Origin: Anaerolineales bacterium
Lineage (GTDB): Bacteria; Chloroflexota; Anaerolineae; Anaerolineales; DRMV01
Reading direction: 5' to 3'
DNA: 5,454 nucleotides
NCBI GenBank assembly: GCA_027044735.1
Contig: JALUBW010000044.1
Span: 1 to 5,454, forward strand
Part shown: piece by piece, positions 1 through 5,454 of the stretch
Numbering within the stretch: position 1 is the first letter of the stretch
How the letters are laid out: each line of letters opens with the position of its first letter
The notes under the pieces: generated by a model
What the model was told of the DNA's origin: nothing
The model's input: only the letters and a program-made list of their open reading frames with translations
Database searches by the model: none
Position numbers and translations under genes: made by a program

Positions 1-1872
1 GCCGCCACCACCGCCGCCGCCGCTGCTGCTCGGCGAGCTGGTGAAGGTGCGAGCGGCATCGTTGAGCATTGTGGTGAGGCTGTCGTTGAGCGCAGAAAGC
101 GAGTTGAAAGCGCCGTCGGCCATGCTGTTCAACGAGGGCATTTGCCCACCCGAAAGCGAAGTCGGTGATGCCATTTTGCCGCCAAAGCCACGCTCGTGCC
201 TCGCCGTGTGGGGTGTATGAAGCGTGTACCACGTAGGCATAGGCATCGGCGTGCTTACCTTGGTAAACTTTTTTACCCATTCCTTTGAAATGCCAAACGC
301 CGTGGCATACGGAAGATACTTTTCAAAAAGCGACTTTGCCTGCTCAACTGAGGAATAGCGCTCTAAATGCTCCAAGTAGTTGCGGAAAGCCCTGCCTTTT
401 GCCGCCAGCACAGCGCCTTTTTTGGTCTTGTGGGGCATTATGCGGGCAACGATGAGGAAAGCAATAAATGCTATCGCCGCGCCCATGGAAAGCACCACCA
501 CCACGAACGAATCCAATTCCAGAAAATAGGCAGCCACCGCGGGAATGGCGGCCACAATGCCTATCAAAAACGCCCTCAAGGTGTAAGCCCCGCGAACTTT
601 GTCGGGCGGGCGGCTAAAGTAACCGGCTTTTGTAACTTCCTCGTAAAGGGCTTTTTGGATTGAGGGGATGCTGGTGTAAAAGCGGTCGCGCAGGGATGCG
701 AGGGTGCGCCGCTTACCGGCTTCGGCGCGCGGCCCAAACAGCGCCCTTAGGAATTCGCGCTCGTGCCCCATCAAGTCGTCCCATTCTGCATGGCCTTTCA
801 GGCAAACGAAGGTCACATCTTGGTGTTTTCCAAAAATGCCTTTTCGCTGCTTGGCCTCTATCCTCAAATAGCCGCGCCGCGCCAAATCCAGCATTGTGGC
901 CAAAATGTCGGAAAGGTCTGCTCTTTCGTCAACCACCGTGCCCAAAATGCCGGGGGAGACGTCGTCGGGCGGAGAGGGGAGAAATTCAGGCACCGCGCCC
1001 ACTTCGGGATCGCGCCCGCTGAGATACCACATCAGGAGCGCACCCGCCACCCCGCCCAATGCAATGAACAACCCCAGCAAAAGCCCGCCGAGGTCAATCC
1101 ACGGCTTTGCTTTTTCTCTTTTTTCCCACGCGGGCGGTGCGGCTTTGACAAAGCCATGCGGCCACGTGGCTTGAATTTCCCACTCTGTGCCAGCGGAGAA
1201 TGGGCCACCGTGGAAGACAACTGTTTGCCCATCGGGCTGAAGCGCCGCTTCGCCGCTTCGCTCTTTGGTATTCAAAAACGTGGCAAGATGCACTTCTTGA
1301 GGCTGGAAACGCGCCGGCAGGTGCAATTTCACCGTGGCACTTTCAATTTTGTAACTGCGGTTGGATTCTATAAACTTCCAGAAAAACCGGTCAAAGTCTT
1401 GGTCAATCCACAGAGCCCCCTTCAGCGTGTAAGAAAGCGTAAAAACGCGAGTGGCGTTTTCGGTTGGCGGGAAGTACCAAGTTATACGGATTGACTTGTG
1501 CCGTCCTGACCTCTTGGTTTCAAGTTTGAATGTGCCCGCTTTTTTATTGCTGGAACGCTCATATTTCCTGCCGTTTTCGGCTACGCTCCAATCGGTAATA
1601 TCCTCCACCTTGTTGAGAGGTATTTCACGATAGGCGTAGGTGTAGGAAGGAGAGCCATGAAAGTTCACCTCCCAAGTTTCCACAAAGCGGACGTCGCCAT
1701 TGGGCAAGATGGTAATATCGCCGTCACGACGCGAGACCGACACCCAGCGGCGAAACGGCGCACCGGCACTTTGGGCAAGCGCACGATGCGGAATAAGGGC
1801 AAAGATAAACCCTACAACCCCCACAACCAGCAAAATCCAAGCAGGAGAAAACCGCCGCTGATTCTTTCGCAT
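1..1872 (-). CDS. DUF2207 (YciQ-like) membrane protein, C-terminus cut by window edge
   Basis: An open frame of 624 codons runs from an ATG at 1872 off the left edge without a stop. The N-terminus (residues 1-33) is a signal peptide: a basic start (MRKNQRR), a hydrophobic stretch and an ALA-Q cleavage-like site after residue 33. Residues about 40-245 form a predicted external beta-rich domain, including the DGDITILPNGDVRFVETWEV region. Transmembrane segments lie at about 262-284, 433-450 and 455-477. The loop between the first two carries GRDP (286-289) and DILATMLDLARRGYLRI (322-338), and KYLPYATAFG (518-527) follows the last. The visible end is a Ser/Gly-rich tail (SSSGGGGGGG), as is usual in DUF2207 proteins. 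Family membership is recognised from this architecture and these motifs; the biochemical function of the family is unknown. An AAAGG lies 9 nt before the ATG, and an in-frame GTG sits directly upstream as an alternative start. It follows rpiB by 103 nt; no functional link is evident. Confidence 0.88.
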   Translation of the reverse strand, partial: MRKNQRRFSPAWILLVVGVVGFIFALIPHRALAQSAGAPFRRWVSVSRRDGDITILPNGDVRFVETWEVNFHGSPSYTYAYREIPLNKVEDITDWSVAENGRKYERSSNKKAGTFKLETKRSGRHKSIRITWYFPPTENATRVFTLSYTLKGALWIDQDFDRFFWKFIESNRSYKIESATVKLHLPARFQPQEVHLATFLNTKERSGEAALQPDGQTVVFHGGPFSAGTEWEIQATWPHGFVKAAPPAWEKREKAKPWIDLGGLLLGLFIALGGVAGALLMWYLSGRDPEVGAVPEFLPSPPDDVSPGILGTVVDERADLSDILATMLDLARRGYLRIEAKQRKGIFGKHQDVTFVCLKGHAEWDDLMGHEREFLRALFGPRAEAGKRRTLASLRDRFYTSIPSIQKALYEEVTKAGYFSRPPDKVRGAYTLRAFLIGIVAAIPAVAAYFLELDSFVVVVLSMGAAIAFIAFLIVARIMPHKTKKGAVLAAKGRAFRNYLEHLERYSSVEQAKSLFEKYLPYATAFGISKEWVKKFTKVSTPMPMPTWYTLHTPHTARHERGFGGKMASPTSLSGGQMPSLNSMADGAFNSLSALNDSLTTMLNDAARTFTSSPSSSGGGGGGG

Positions 1873-1975
1873 CACTTCCTGCCTTTCTGCCCGCCGAGCG
1901 GGCTTTGGCGAACCGGTCGGGTGTGCAGTGCGCGCTAACGATGGCGGTTGCGCAGTTTGGTTTTGGGAAATTGCG

Positions 1976-2434
1976 TCAGGGGGCGCCGGAGCAGTTTTCT
2001 TCCAATCGGCGGACTTTTTCCCGGCGCCGCGCGTGACGCGCCGAGCCGCCGGGTTGGGCGCGCAGGAAGGCGAGCACGATTTCACGCGCCAACTCGCTGC
2101 CGATGATGCGCCCGCCCATGCACAGCACGTTCATCCCGTCGTGCTCCACGCCCTGATGCGCGGAGTAGGTATCGTGGCACACCGAGGCGTAGATACCGCG
2201 CATTTTGTTCGCGGCCATGCTCATCCCCACGCCACTGCCGCAGATGAGGATGCCGCGCTCGGCTTCGCCGCGCTGGATGGCGCGCCCCACCTTCTCGGCA
2301 TAGTCGGGGAAGTCCACCGACGCGGGGCTGTCGGTGCCGAAATCCAGCACGTCGTGCCCCGCGTCGCGAATCGCTTGCAACACTGCTTCTTTGAGCGGAT
2401 ACCCGCCGTGGTCACAGCCAACTGCTATCTTCAT
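1976..2434 (-). CDS. rpiB: Ribose-5-phosphate isomerase B (RpiB/LacAB family)
   Basis: This 152-residue protein has the usual family length. It should interconvert ribulose-5-phosphate and ribose-5-phosphate in the cytoplasm, in the non-oxidative pentose phosphate pathway. The N-terminal CDHGG (7-11) is the family sugar-phosphate motif. [10 protein letters not shown] (62-71) holds the catalytic cysteine C65, equivalent to E. coli C66, with S67 where E. coli has Thr. H98 corresponds to E. coli H99, which assists ring opening. R133 and R137 (RHARR) match the two phosphate-binding arginines. H98 is followed by DG where E. coli has ND, a minor variation. The start is supported by a GAGG (2441-2444) ending 6 nt before the ATG, and there is no competing start nearby. 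The gene lies 145 nt downstream of tkt on the same strand, and an inverted-repeat element fills most of that spacer. LacA/LacB galactose-6-phosphate isomerases are relatives, but the pairing with transketolase favours RpiB. Confidence 0.95.
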   Translation of the reverse strand: MKIAVGCDHGGYPLKEAVLQAIRDAGHDVLDFGTDSPASVDFPDYAEKVGRAIQRGEAERGILICGSGVGMSMAANKMRGIYASVCHDTYSAHQGVEHDGMNVLCMGGRIIGSELAREIVLAFLRAQPGGSARHARRREKVRRLEENCSGAP

Positions 2435-2457
2435 GCTTTACCTCGCGAATAAAGAAA

Positions 2458-2570
2458 CACAGAGACCACAGATTAGCACAGAAAACACAGAGGTTTAACG
2501 CAAAGACGCAAGGGAAACAAAGACGCAAAGAGAAAATCTGTGTTTTCTGTGGATTTCTGTGTTTTCTGTG
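2458..2570. repeat. Symmetric dyad of phased CACAGA octamers filling the tkt-rpiB spacer
   Basis: The left arm has four octamers starting CACAGA at 2458, 2467, 2477 and 2486 (steps 9, 10, 9). The right arm has four inverted copies ending TCTGTG, starting at 2535, 2544, 2554 and 2563 (steps 9, 10, 9). Each left octamer mirrors one on the right about a single centre near 2514, and the 36-bp arms match at about 28 positions. The 14-mer CTGTGTTTTCTGTG occurs twice directly (2538-2551, 2557-2570) and once inverted (2477-2490). Between the arms, CAAAGACGCAA occurs at 2501-2511 and 2518-2528; this core resembles, in reverse orientation, the GTTAAC-ending repeats upstream of tkt. The element starts 9 nt after the tkt stop and ends 13 nt before the rpiB Shine-Dalgarno. 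As RNA it could form a long imperfect hairpin that might terminate, attenuate or protect the transcript. There is no long T tract typical of an intrinsic terminator. Confidence 0.85.
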
Positions 2571-2579
2571 TCATTTTCC

Positions 2580-4574
2580 TCAGCCTAAAACCTCTTTTGC
2601 TTTCGCAATCACGTTCTCCACCGTGAACCCAAATTTCTCCATCACGACCTTGCCGGGGGCGGAAGCGCCAAAGCGTTCTACTGACAGTATAGCACCTTTC
2701 TCGCCGACCCAGCGCTCCCAACCGAGCCGCACACCGGCTTCCACCGCCACGCGCGCTTTCACCGCGGGCGGCAGCACGCTTTCCCGGTAGGCTTCGTCCT
2801 GTTCCAAAAACAGTTCCCAACTGGGGAAGGAAACCACCCGCACGCCGATGCCTTCGGCCGCGAGGCGCTCCGCGGCCGCGGCCACCAGCCCCACTTCCGA
2901 GCCGGAAGCCATCAGGATGACCTGCGGCTCGCCGAAATCGGCCAGCACGTAAGCCCCGCGGCGCAGCCCTTCCGCCGGGGCGAAGCGGCTGCGGTCAAGG
3001 GTGGGCACGGCTTGGCGGCTGAGGATGAGCGCCACGGGCGCGTCCTTGCGCTGGACGGCGACCTTCCACGCTTCCACGGTTTCGTTGGCGTCGCCCGGGC
3101 GGATGACGATGAGGTTGGGCATGGCGCGCAGCGAGGCCAAATGCTCCACCGGCTGGTGGGTGGGGCCGTCTTCGCCCACGCCGATGCTGTCGTGGGTGAA
3201 AATCCAGATGTTGGGAATGCGGGAAAGCGCCGCGATGCGCAGCGCGCCGCGCAGGTAGTCGGAGAAAACGAGGAAGGTCGCACCAAAGGGCTTGAGCCCA
3301 CCGTAAAGCGCGATGCCGTTGATGATGCCGCCCATCGCGTGCTCGCGCACGCCAAAGTGAATGTAGCGGCCTTCGGGCGTGTCGGCTTGGAAATCCTTTT
3401 CGCCCGCCAGCGCGGTTTTGTTGGAAGGTGTCAGGTCGGCAGAGCCGCCAATGAGTTCGGGCAGGTGCTTGGCGAGAGCGTTGAGCGCCTTGCCCGAAGC
3501 GGCGCGGGTGGCCATGCCCTTTTCGTCCGCGGGGAAAACGGGTAGGTCGGCGTCCCAGCCTGCAGGCAGTTCGCCCGCCCAGCGGCGCTCCAACTCGGCG
3601 GCCAGGTCGGGGTAGGCTTCCTTGTAGCGGGCGAACATCTGCCGCCACGGGGCTTCGTACCAGTGCTCGCCCTTGGGGATGGCTTCAAGGAAAAACTCTT
3701 CCACTTCGTGGGGGATGTAGAACATGCGCGTCGGCCAACCGGCGCGGCGCTTGGCTTCGTTGAGTTCCTCTTCGCCGGGCGGCTCGCCGTGGGCTTTGGG
3801 GGTGTCCTGCTTGTGGGGCAGGCCGTAGCCGATGTGGGTGCGGCAGACGATGAGCGAGGGGCGCGGGTCGGCTTTGGCTTCCTCAATGGCTTTGTCTATG
3901 GCTTCCACGTCGTTGCCGTCAGCCACGTGGAGCACCTGCCAGCCGTAAGCCTCAAAGCGTTTGGCGCGGTCTTCGGTGAAGGTGATGTCGGTGCTGCCGT
4001 CAATGGTGATGCGGTTGTCGTCGTAGAAGTAAATCAGCCGCCCGAGGCGCAGGTGTCCGGCAAGGGAGGCGGCTTCCGAGGCAATGCCTTCCATCAGGTC
4101 GCCGTCGGTGACGATGGCGTAGATGTAATGGTCAAACACGGGGAAGCCGGGGCGGTTGAAGCGCGCCGCCATGTGCGCCTGGGCAATCGCCATGCCCACG
4201 CCGTTGGCAAAGCCCTGCCCGAGGGGGCCGGTGGTGGTTTCCACGCCGGGCGTGAGGCCGACCTCGGGGTGGCCGGGGGTTTTGCTGCCCCACTGGCGGA
4301 AGCGCTTGAGTTCCTCAAGGGGCAGGTCGTAGCCGGTGAGGTGCAGCAGGGCGTAGAGCAGCGCGGAGCCGTGCCCGCCCGAGAGGATGAAGCGGTCGCG
4401 GTTGGGCCAGTGGGGGTTCTTAGGGTTGTGGCGCAGGTGGCGCGTCCAGAGGGTGAAGGCGATGGCCGCGTCACCCATGGGCAGGCCGGGGTGGCCGGAG
4501 CGGGCGTTCTGGATCATATCTGCGGCCAAAAACCGCAGGGTTTTGATGGCCTTGTCTTGCAGTTCGTCGGTCAT
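2580..4574 (-). CDS. tkt: Transketolase (thiamine diphosphate-dependent)
   Basis: This 664-residue protein is full length for bacterial transketolase. It transfers two-carbon ketol groups between sugar phosphates, in the cytoplasm, using thiamine diphosphate and a divalent metal. The N-terminal cofactor domain shows SGHPGLPMG (26-34, with H28), the metal/ThDP motif TDGDLMEG (156-163, D157) with its partner N187 in DDNRITIDG, and H262 in KAHGEP. The first residue of the usual GDG motif is Thr here; the metal-binding Asp is kept. The middle domain has [11 protein letters not shown] (375-385), the catalytic glutamate E411 in [10 protein letters not shown]437 and Y440 in FSDY, and [15 protein letters not shown] (461-475) with H461, D469 and H473. 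R520 follows in LILSRQA. These align almost number for number with E. coli TktA. A C-terminal transketolase domain (about 540-664) completes the protein. The start is fixed by a strong GGAGGT. It is paired with rpiB downstream, which fits a non-oxidative pentose phosphate role. Confidence 0.97.
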   Translation of the reverse strand: MTDELQDKAIKTLRFLAADMIQNARSGHPGLPMGDAAIAFTLWTRHLRHNPKNPHWPNRDRFILSGGHGSALLYALLHLTGYDLPLEELKRFRQWGSKTPGHPEVGLTPGVETTTGPLGQGFANGVGMAIAQAHMAARFNRPGFPVFDHYIYAIVTDGDLMEGIASEAASLAGHLRLGRLIYFYDDNRITIDGSTDITFTEDRAKRFEAYGWQVLHVADGNDVEAIDKAIEEAKADPRPSLIVCRTHIGYGLPHKQDTPKAHGEPPGEEELNEAKRRAGWPTRMFYIPHEVEEFFLEAIPKGEHWYEAPWRQMFARYKEAYPDLAAELERRWAGELPAGWDADLPVFPADEKGMATRAASGKALNALAKHLPELIGGSADLTPSNKTALAGEKDFQADTPEGRYIHFGVREHAMGGIINGIALYGGLKPFGATFLVFSDYLRGALRIAALSRIPNIWIFTHDSIGVGEDGPTHQPVEHLASLRAMPNLIVIRPGDANETVEAWKVAVQRKDAPVALILSRQAVPTLDRSRFAPAEGLRRGAYVLADFGEPQVILMASGSEVGLVAAAAERLAAEGIGVRVVSFPSWELFLEQDEAYRESVLPPAVKARVAVEAGVRLGWERWVGEKGAILSVERFGASAPGKVVMEKFGFTVENVIAKAKEVLG

Positions 4575-4579
4575 GGGAA

Positions 4580-4585
4580 ACCTCC
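4580..4585 (-). promoter_or_regulatory. Ribosome binding site of tkt
   Basis: On the minus strand the sequence reads GGAGGT, then five bases (TTCCC), then ATG. This is a near-perfect Shine-Dalgarno at ideal spacing and settles the transketolase start at 4574. Confidence 0.9.
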
Positions 4586-4615
4586 GTGAGGTGGTATTGC
4601 AATGTTGGTGGAATT

Positions 4616-4621
4616 ATTGTA
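4616..4621 (-). promoter_or_regulatory. Possible -10 box for tkt
   Basis: On the minus strand TACAAT differs from the TATAAT consensus at one position. It lies 41 nt before the tkt ATG, which would give a leader of about 35 nt containing the Shine-Dalgarno. No good -35 hexamer is visible at 16-18 nt upstream; that stretch is pyrimidine-rich. Treat this as a candidate only. Confidence 0.35.
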
Positions 4622-4644
4622 CCGCGGAAGGGGAAGGGCGGTGT

Positions 4645-4684
4645 GAGGGATTGAGGAATTGAGGGATTGAGGAATTGAGGAATT
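4645..4684. repeat. Five tandem copies of the octamer GAGGRATT
   Basis: Five uninterrupted 8-bp units run head to tail on the plus strand: GAGGGATT, GAGGAATT, GAGGGATT, GAGGAATT and GAGGAATT. They vary only at the fifth base (G or A). The array lies 70 nt upstream of the tkt start and just beyond the candidate -10 box, so copy-number change by slippage would shift sequence immediately upstream of the putative promoter. It is non-coding in this context. Confidence 0.9.
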
Positions 4685-4685
4685 G

Positions 4686-4748
4686 TGTCCTTCTGCGCCT
4701 TCGCGTTACCCTTGGCGTCCTCCGTGTCCTTGGCGCCCTTGGCGTTAC
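4686..4748. repeat. Divergent unit of the GTTAAC-ending repeat family
   Basis: This stretch reads like the tandem units further right: TTCTGCGCCTTCGCG, then TTGGCGTCC, TTGGCGCCCTTGGCG and a terminal GTTAC in place of GTTAAC. It is shorter and more diverged than the 88-bp units, and phased octamers (4751-4849) separate it from them. It looks like a degenerate relative in the same orientation. Confidence 0.6.
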
Positions 4749-4750
4749 TA

Positions 4751-4849
4751 TCCACCGATTGGCACAGATTTGCACCGATTAGATGGTTGAAACCGCAGAT
4801 TTCGCAGATTCCGCAGAAAAATCTGCGTCAATCTGTGTAATCTGTGGTT
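4751..4849. repeat. Phased CRCMGATT octamer array with an inverted half
   Basis: Three octamers, CACCGATT, CACAGATT and CACCGATT, start at 4753, 4763 and 4773 (10-bp steps). Three CGCAGA-type copies follow at 4794, 4803 and 4812 (9-bp steps), then three inverted copies (AATCTGCG, AATCTGTG, AATCTGTG) at 4820, 4830 and 4839. The arms 4791-4810 and 4830-4849 are complementary at 17 of 20 positions. Inside them CGCAGA (4812-4817) pairs perfectly with TCTGCG (4822-4827) around an AAAA loop, so 4791-4849 can form one long hairpin. The octamer and its 9-10 bp stepping are those of the dyad between tkt and rpiB. Confidence 0.85.
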
Positions 4850-4850
4850 C

Positions 4851-4950
4851 CTCTCTGCGCCTCTGGGCGAGGCGATGCCTCGCCCCTACTCTGCGTCTTT
4901 GCGCTAACTCCTTGGCGTCCTTTGCTTTTCTTGGCGCTCTTGGCGTTAAC
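4851..4950. repeat. Interrupted first unit of the 88-bp tandem repeat
   Basis: The sequence follows the unit seen at 4951-5215: a CTCTGCGCCTCTG segment, a CTGCGTCTTTGCG segment, then TTGGCGTCC, TTTGCTTTTC, TTGGCGCTC and a terminal GTTAAC at 4945-4950. The stretch that is CTTCC in the other units is replaced here by a palindrome-bearing segment of about 24 bp (4865-4889). The right half (4906-4950) matches unit 2 closely, including TTTGCTTTTC. Confidence 0.75.
4865..4885. repeat. Perfect 9-bp-stem palindrome (REP-like) nested in the repeat
   Basis: GGGCGAGGC (4865-4873) and GCCTCGCCC (4877-4885) are exact reverse complements around a GAT loop, and CTAC follows. It resembles the short GTAGGGGCGA...-type palindromes I recall as dispersed in several environmental bacterial lineages; that comparison is from memory. 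It sits exactly where the neighbouring tandem units have CTTCC, so it looks like an insertion into an existing repeat. Confidence 0.8.
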
Positions 4951-5215
4951 CTCTTGGCGCCCTCTGCGCCTCTGCTTCCTCTGCGTCTCTGCGCCAATCT
5001 TGGCGCCCTTTGCGTTTCTTGGCGCTCTTGGCGTTAACCTCTTGGCGCCCCTCTGCGCCTCCGCTTCCTCTGCGTCTCTGCGCCAATCTTGGCGTCCTTT
5101 GCTTTTCTTGGCGTCTTGGCGTTAACCTCTTGGCGCCCCTTTGCGCCTCTGCTTCCTCTGCGTCTCTGCGCCAATCTTGGCGCCCTTTGCGTTTCTTGGC
5201 GCTCTTGGCGTTAAC
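4951..5215. repeat. Three tandem 88-89 bp units each ending GTTAAC
   Basis: The units are 4951-5038 (88 bp), 5039-5126 (88 bp) and 5127-5215 (89 bp). Each begins CTCTTGGCGCC and ends GGCGTTAAC. Units 1 and 3 differ by one substitution and one single-base indel. Unit 2 differs from unit 3 by about four substitutions and one indel. Internally the units are built from shorter variants of TTGGCG and CTCTGCG. The plus strand is strongly pyrimidine-rich with almost no A: unit 1 has only four, in CCAATC and GTTAAC. The unit length is not a multiple of three, so any reading frame shifts between copies, which argues against coding. Confidence 0.92.
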
Positions 5216-5221
5216 CTGAAA

Positions 5222-5248
5222 GCGCGCCGAGTAATTTCCTCGGCGCGC
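5222..5248 (-). terminator. Terminator-like hairpin of the upstream membrane-protein gene
   Basis: GCGCGCCGAG (5222-5231) and CTCGGCGCGC (5239-5248) form a perfect 10-bp GC-rich stem with a 7-nt loop, starting 33 nt after the stop of the gene at 5282. On the minus strand the stem is followed by TTTCAGG, so the T tract is only three long. It is a plausible intrinsic terminator that would separate that gene from tkt, but a weak one by the usual T-run criterion. Confidence 0.6.
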
Positions 5249-5281
5249 CTCTTGCATTACCACCGGCGTCTTTGCCACGGC

Positions 5282-5454
5282 CTAAGCGGTGCGCTTCTGC
5301 TCCTCCTCGTAGGCAAAGTAGGAATAGACCACCGCGAGCACCGCCGACACCGCCACCAACCCAACGCCGACCAGCAACAGCGGCATCCCAAACACACCTG
5401 CGGCGGTCACTATGCCGCTGAAGATGAAAGCCGGAGCGGCAAGCCTGTGGGTCT
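5282..5454 (-). CDS. Unidentified membrane protein, C-terminal end only
   Basis: An open frame enters from the right edge and ends at a TAG at 5282-5284, leaving 56 visible residues. They contain a short hydrophobic stretch (about residues 4-18, LAAPAFIFSGIVTAA) and a long one (about 20-48, including PLLLVGVGLVAVSAVLAVVYSYFAY), followed by a charged tail EEEQKRTA. This indicates a polytopic or at least two-segment membrane protein. I do not recognise the family from this fragment. The frame is supported by the membrane-like composition, the absence of stops to the window edge and the hairpin just after its stop. It lies about 700 nt upstream of tkt, separated by repeats, so co-transcription with tkt is unlikely. 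Confidence 0.65.
   Translation of the reverse strand, partial: THRLAAPAFIFSGIVTAAGVFGMPLLLVGVGLVAVSAVLAVVYSYFAYEEEQKRTA

Noticed and set aside
763..1494. Plus-strand open frame of 243 codons opposite the DUF2207 gene
   Set aside because: The minus-strand frame is uninterrupted for 624 codons with a signal peptide, membrane segments and family motifs, so this is a shadow.
1889..1903. Short GC hairpin (GCCCGC, loop CGA, GCGGGC) between rpiB and the DUF2207 gene, considered as a terminator
   Set aside because: The stem is only 6 bp. On the minus strand it is followed by AGAAAGG rather than a T run, and it sits only 17 nt before the DUF2207 start codon.
1928..2452. Plus-strand open frame of 174 codons opposite rpiB
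   Set aside because: It overlaps the well-supported rpiB on the other strand, and its His/Ala-rich translation matches no family.
3663..4589. Long plus-strand open frame of 308 codons opposite the transketolase gene
   Set aside because: It lies antisense to tkt, whose catalytic motifs are all intact on the minus strand. Its Gly/Val/Ala-rich product has no recognisable domain, and long antisense frames are common opposite GC-rich genes.
4596..4603. ATTGCAAT palindrome in the tkt leader, considered as an operator
   Set aside because: It is only 8 bp and does not extend symmetrically into the flanks, so it could easily be chance.
4951..5215. CRISPR array
   Set aside because: The units are contiguous and nearly identical along their full 88-89 bp, with no unique spacers between short repeats, and no cas genes are visible.
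4779..5278. Several overlapping open frames on both strands inside the repeat array, giving Arg/Glu/Ala-rich or Leu/Cys/Ser-rich peptides
   Set aside because: They are translations of tandem repeats whose 88-bp period shifts frame from unit to unit. No ribosome binding site or family signal was seen. Such peptides can be mis-annotated as hypothetical proteins.

Overview
The window carries four genes, all on the minus strand. In transcription order (right to left) they are the 3' end of an unidentified small membrane-protein gene (5282 to beyond 5454), a complete transketolase gene (tkt, 4574 to 2580), a complete ribose-5-phosphate isomerase B gene (rpiB, 2434 to 1976) and a DUF2207/YciQ-like membrane-protein gene (1872 to beyond 1), which is complete except for its extreme C-terminus. 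The coding DNA is GC-rich. The protein flavour and the type of intergenic repeats suggest a Chloroflexota bacterium, perhaps Anaerolineae. That placement is from memory of family resemblance, not from a search, and is tentative.

The two central genes act in the same pathway. RpiB interconverts ribulose-5-phosphate and ribose-5-phosphate, and transketolase moves two-carbon units between pentose, triose and other sugar phosphates. Together they form part of the non-oxidative pentose phosphate pathway (or of a Calvin-type cycle, for which nothing else is visible here). They are co-oriented with a 145-nt spacer and may be co-transcribed. All the catalytic residues checked are present in both. The DUF2207 gene follows 103 nt downstream of rpiB, with no obvious functional link.

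The unusual content is between the genes. The tkt-rpiB spacer is almost entirely one 113-bp element. It has four CACAGA-type octamers on the left and four inverted copies on the right, stepped 9-10-9 bp in both arms and exactly symmetric about one centre. The core between the arms contains a related short repeat. The roughly 700-nt gap upstream of tkt (4575-5281) holds, in order: a strong Shine-Dalgarno and a possible -10 box; five copies of the octamer GAGGRATT; a divergent repeat unit; a second octamer array that switches from direct to inverted; a repeat unit interrupted by a perfect 9-bp-stem palindrome; three near-identical 88-89 bp tandem units each ending in GTTAAC; and a terminator-like hairpin serving the upstream gene. 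The repeat family on the two sides of tkt lies in opposite orientations, so tkt is bracketed by inverted copies.

I see no RNA genes, CRISPR array, transposase or defence system. The repeats look like multi-copy intergenic elements rather than coding DNA. Their function, if any, cannot be read from one window.
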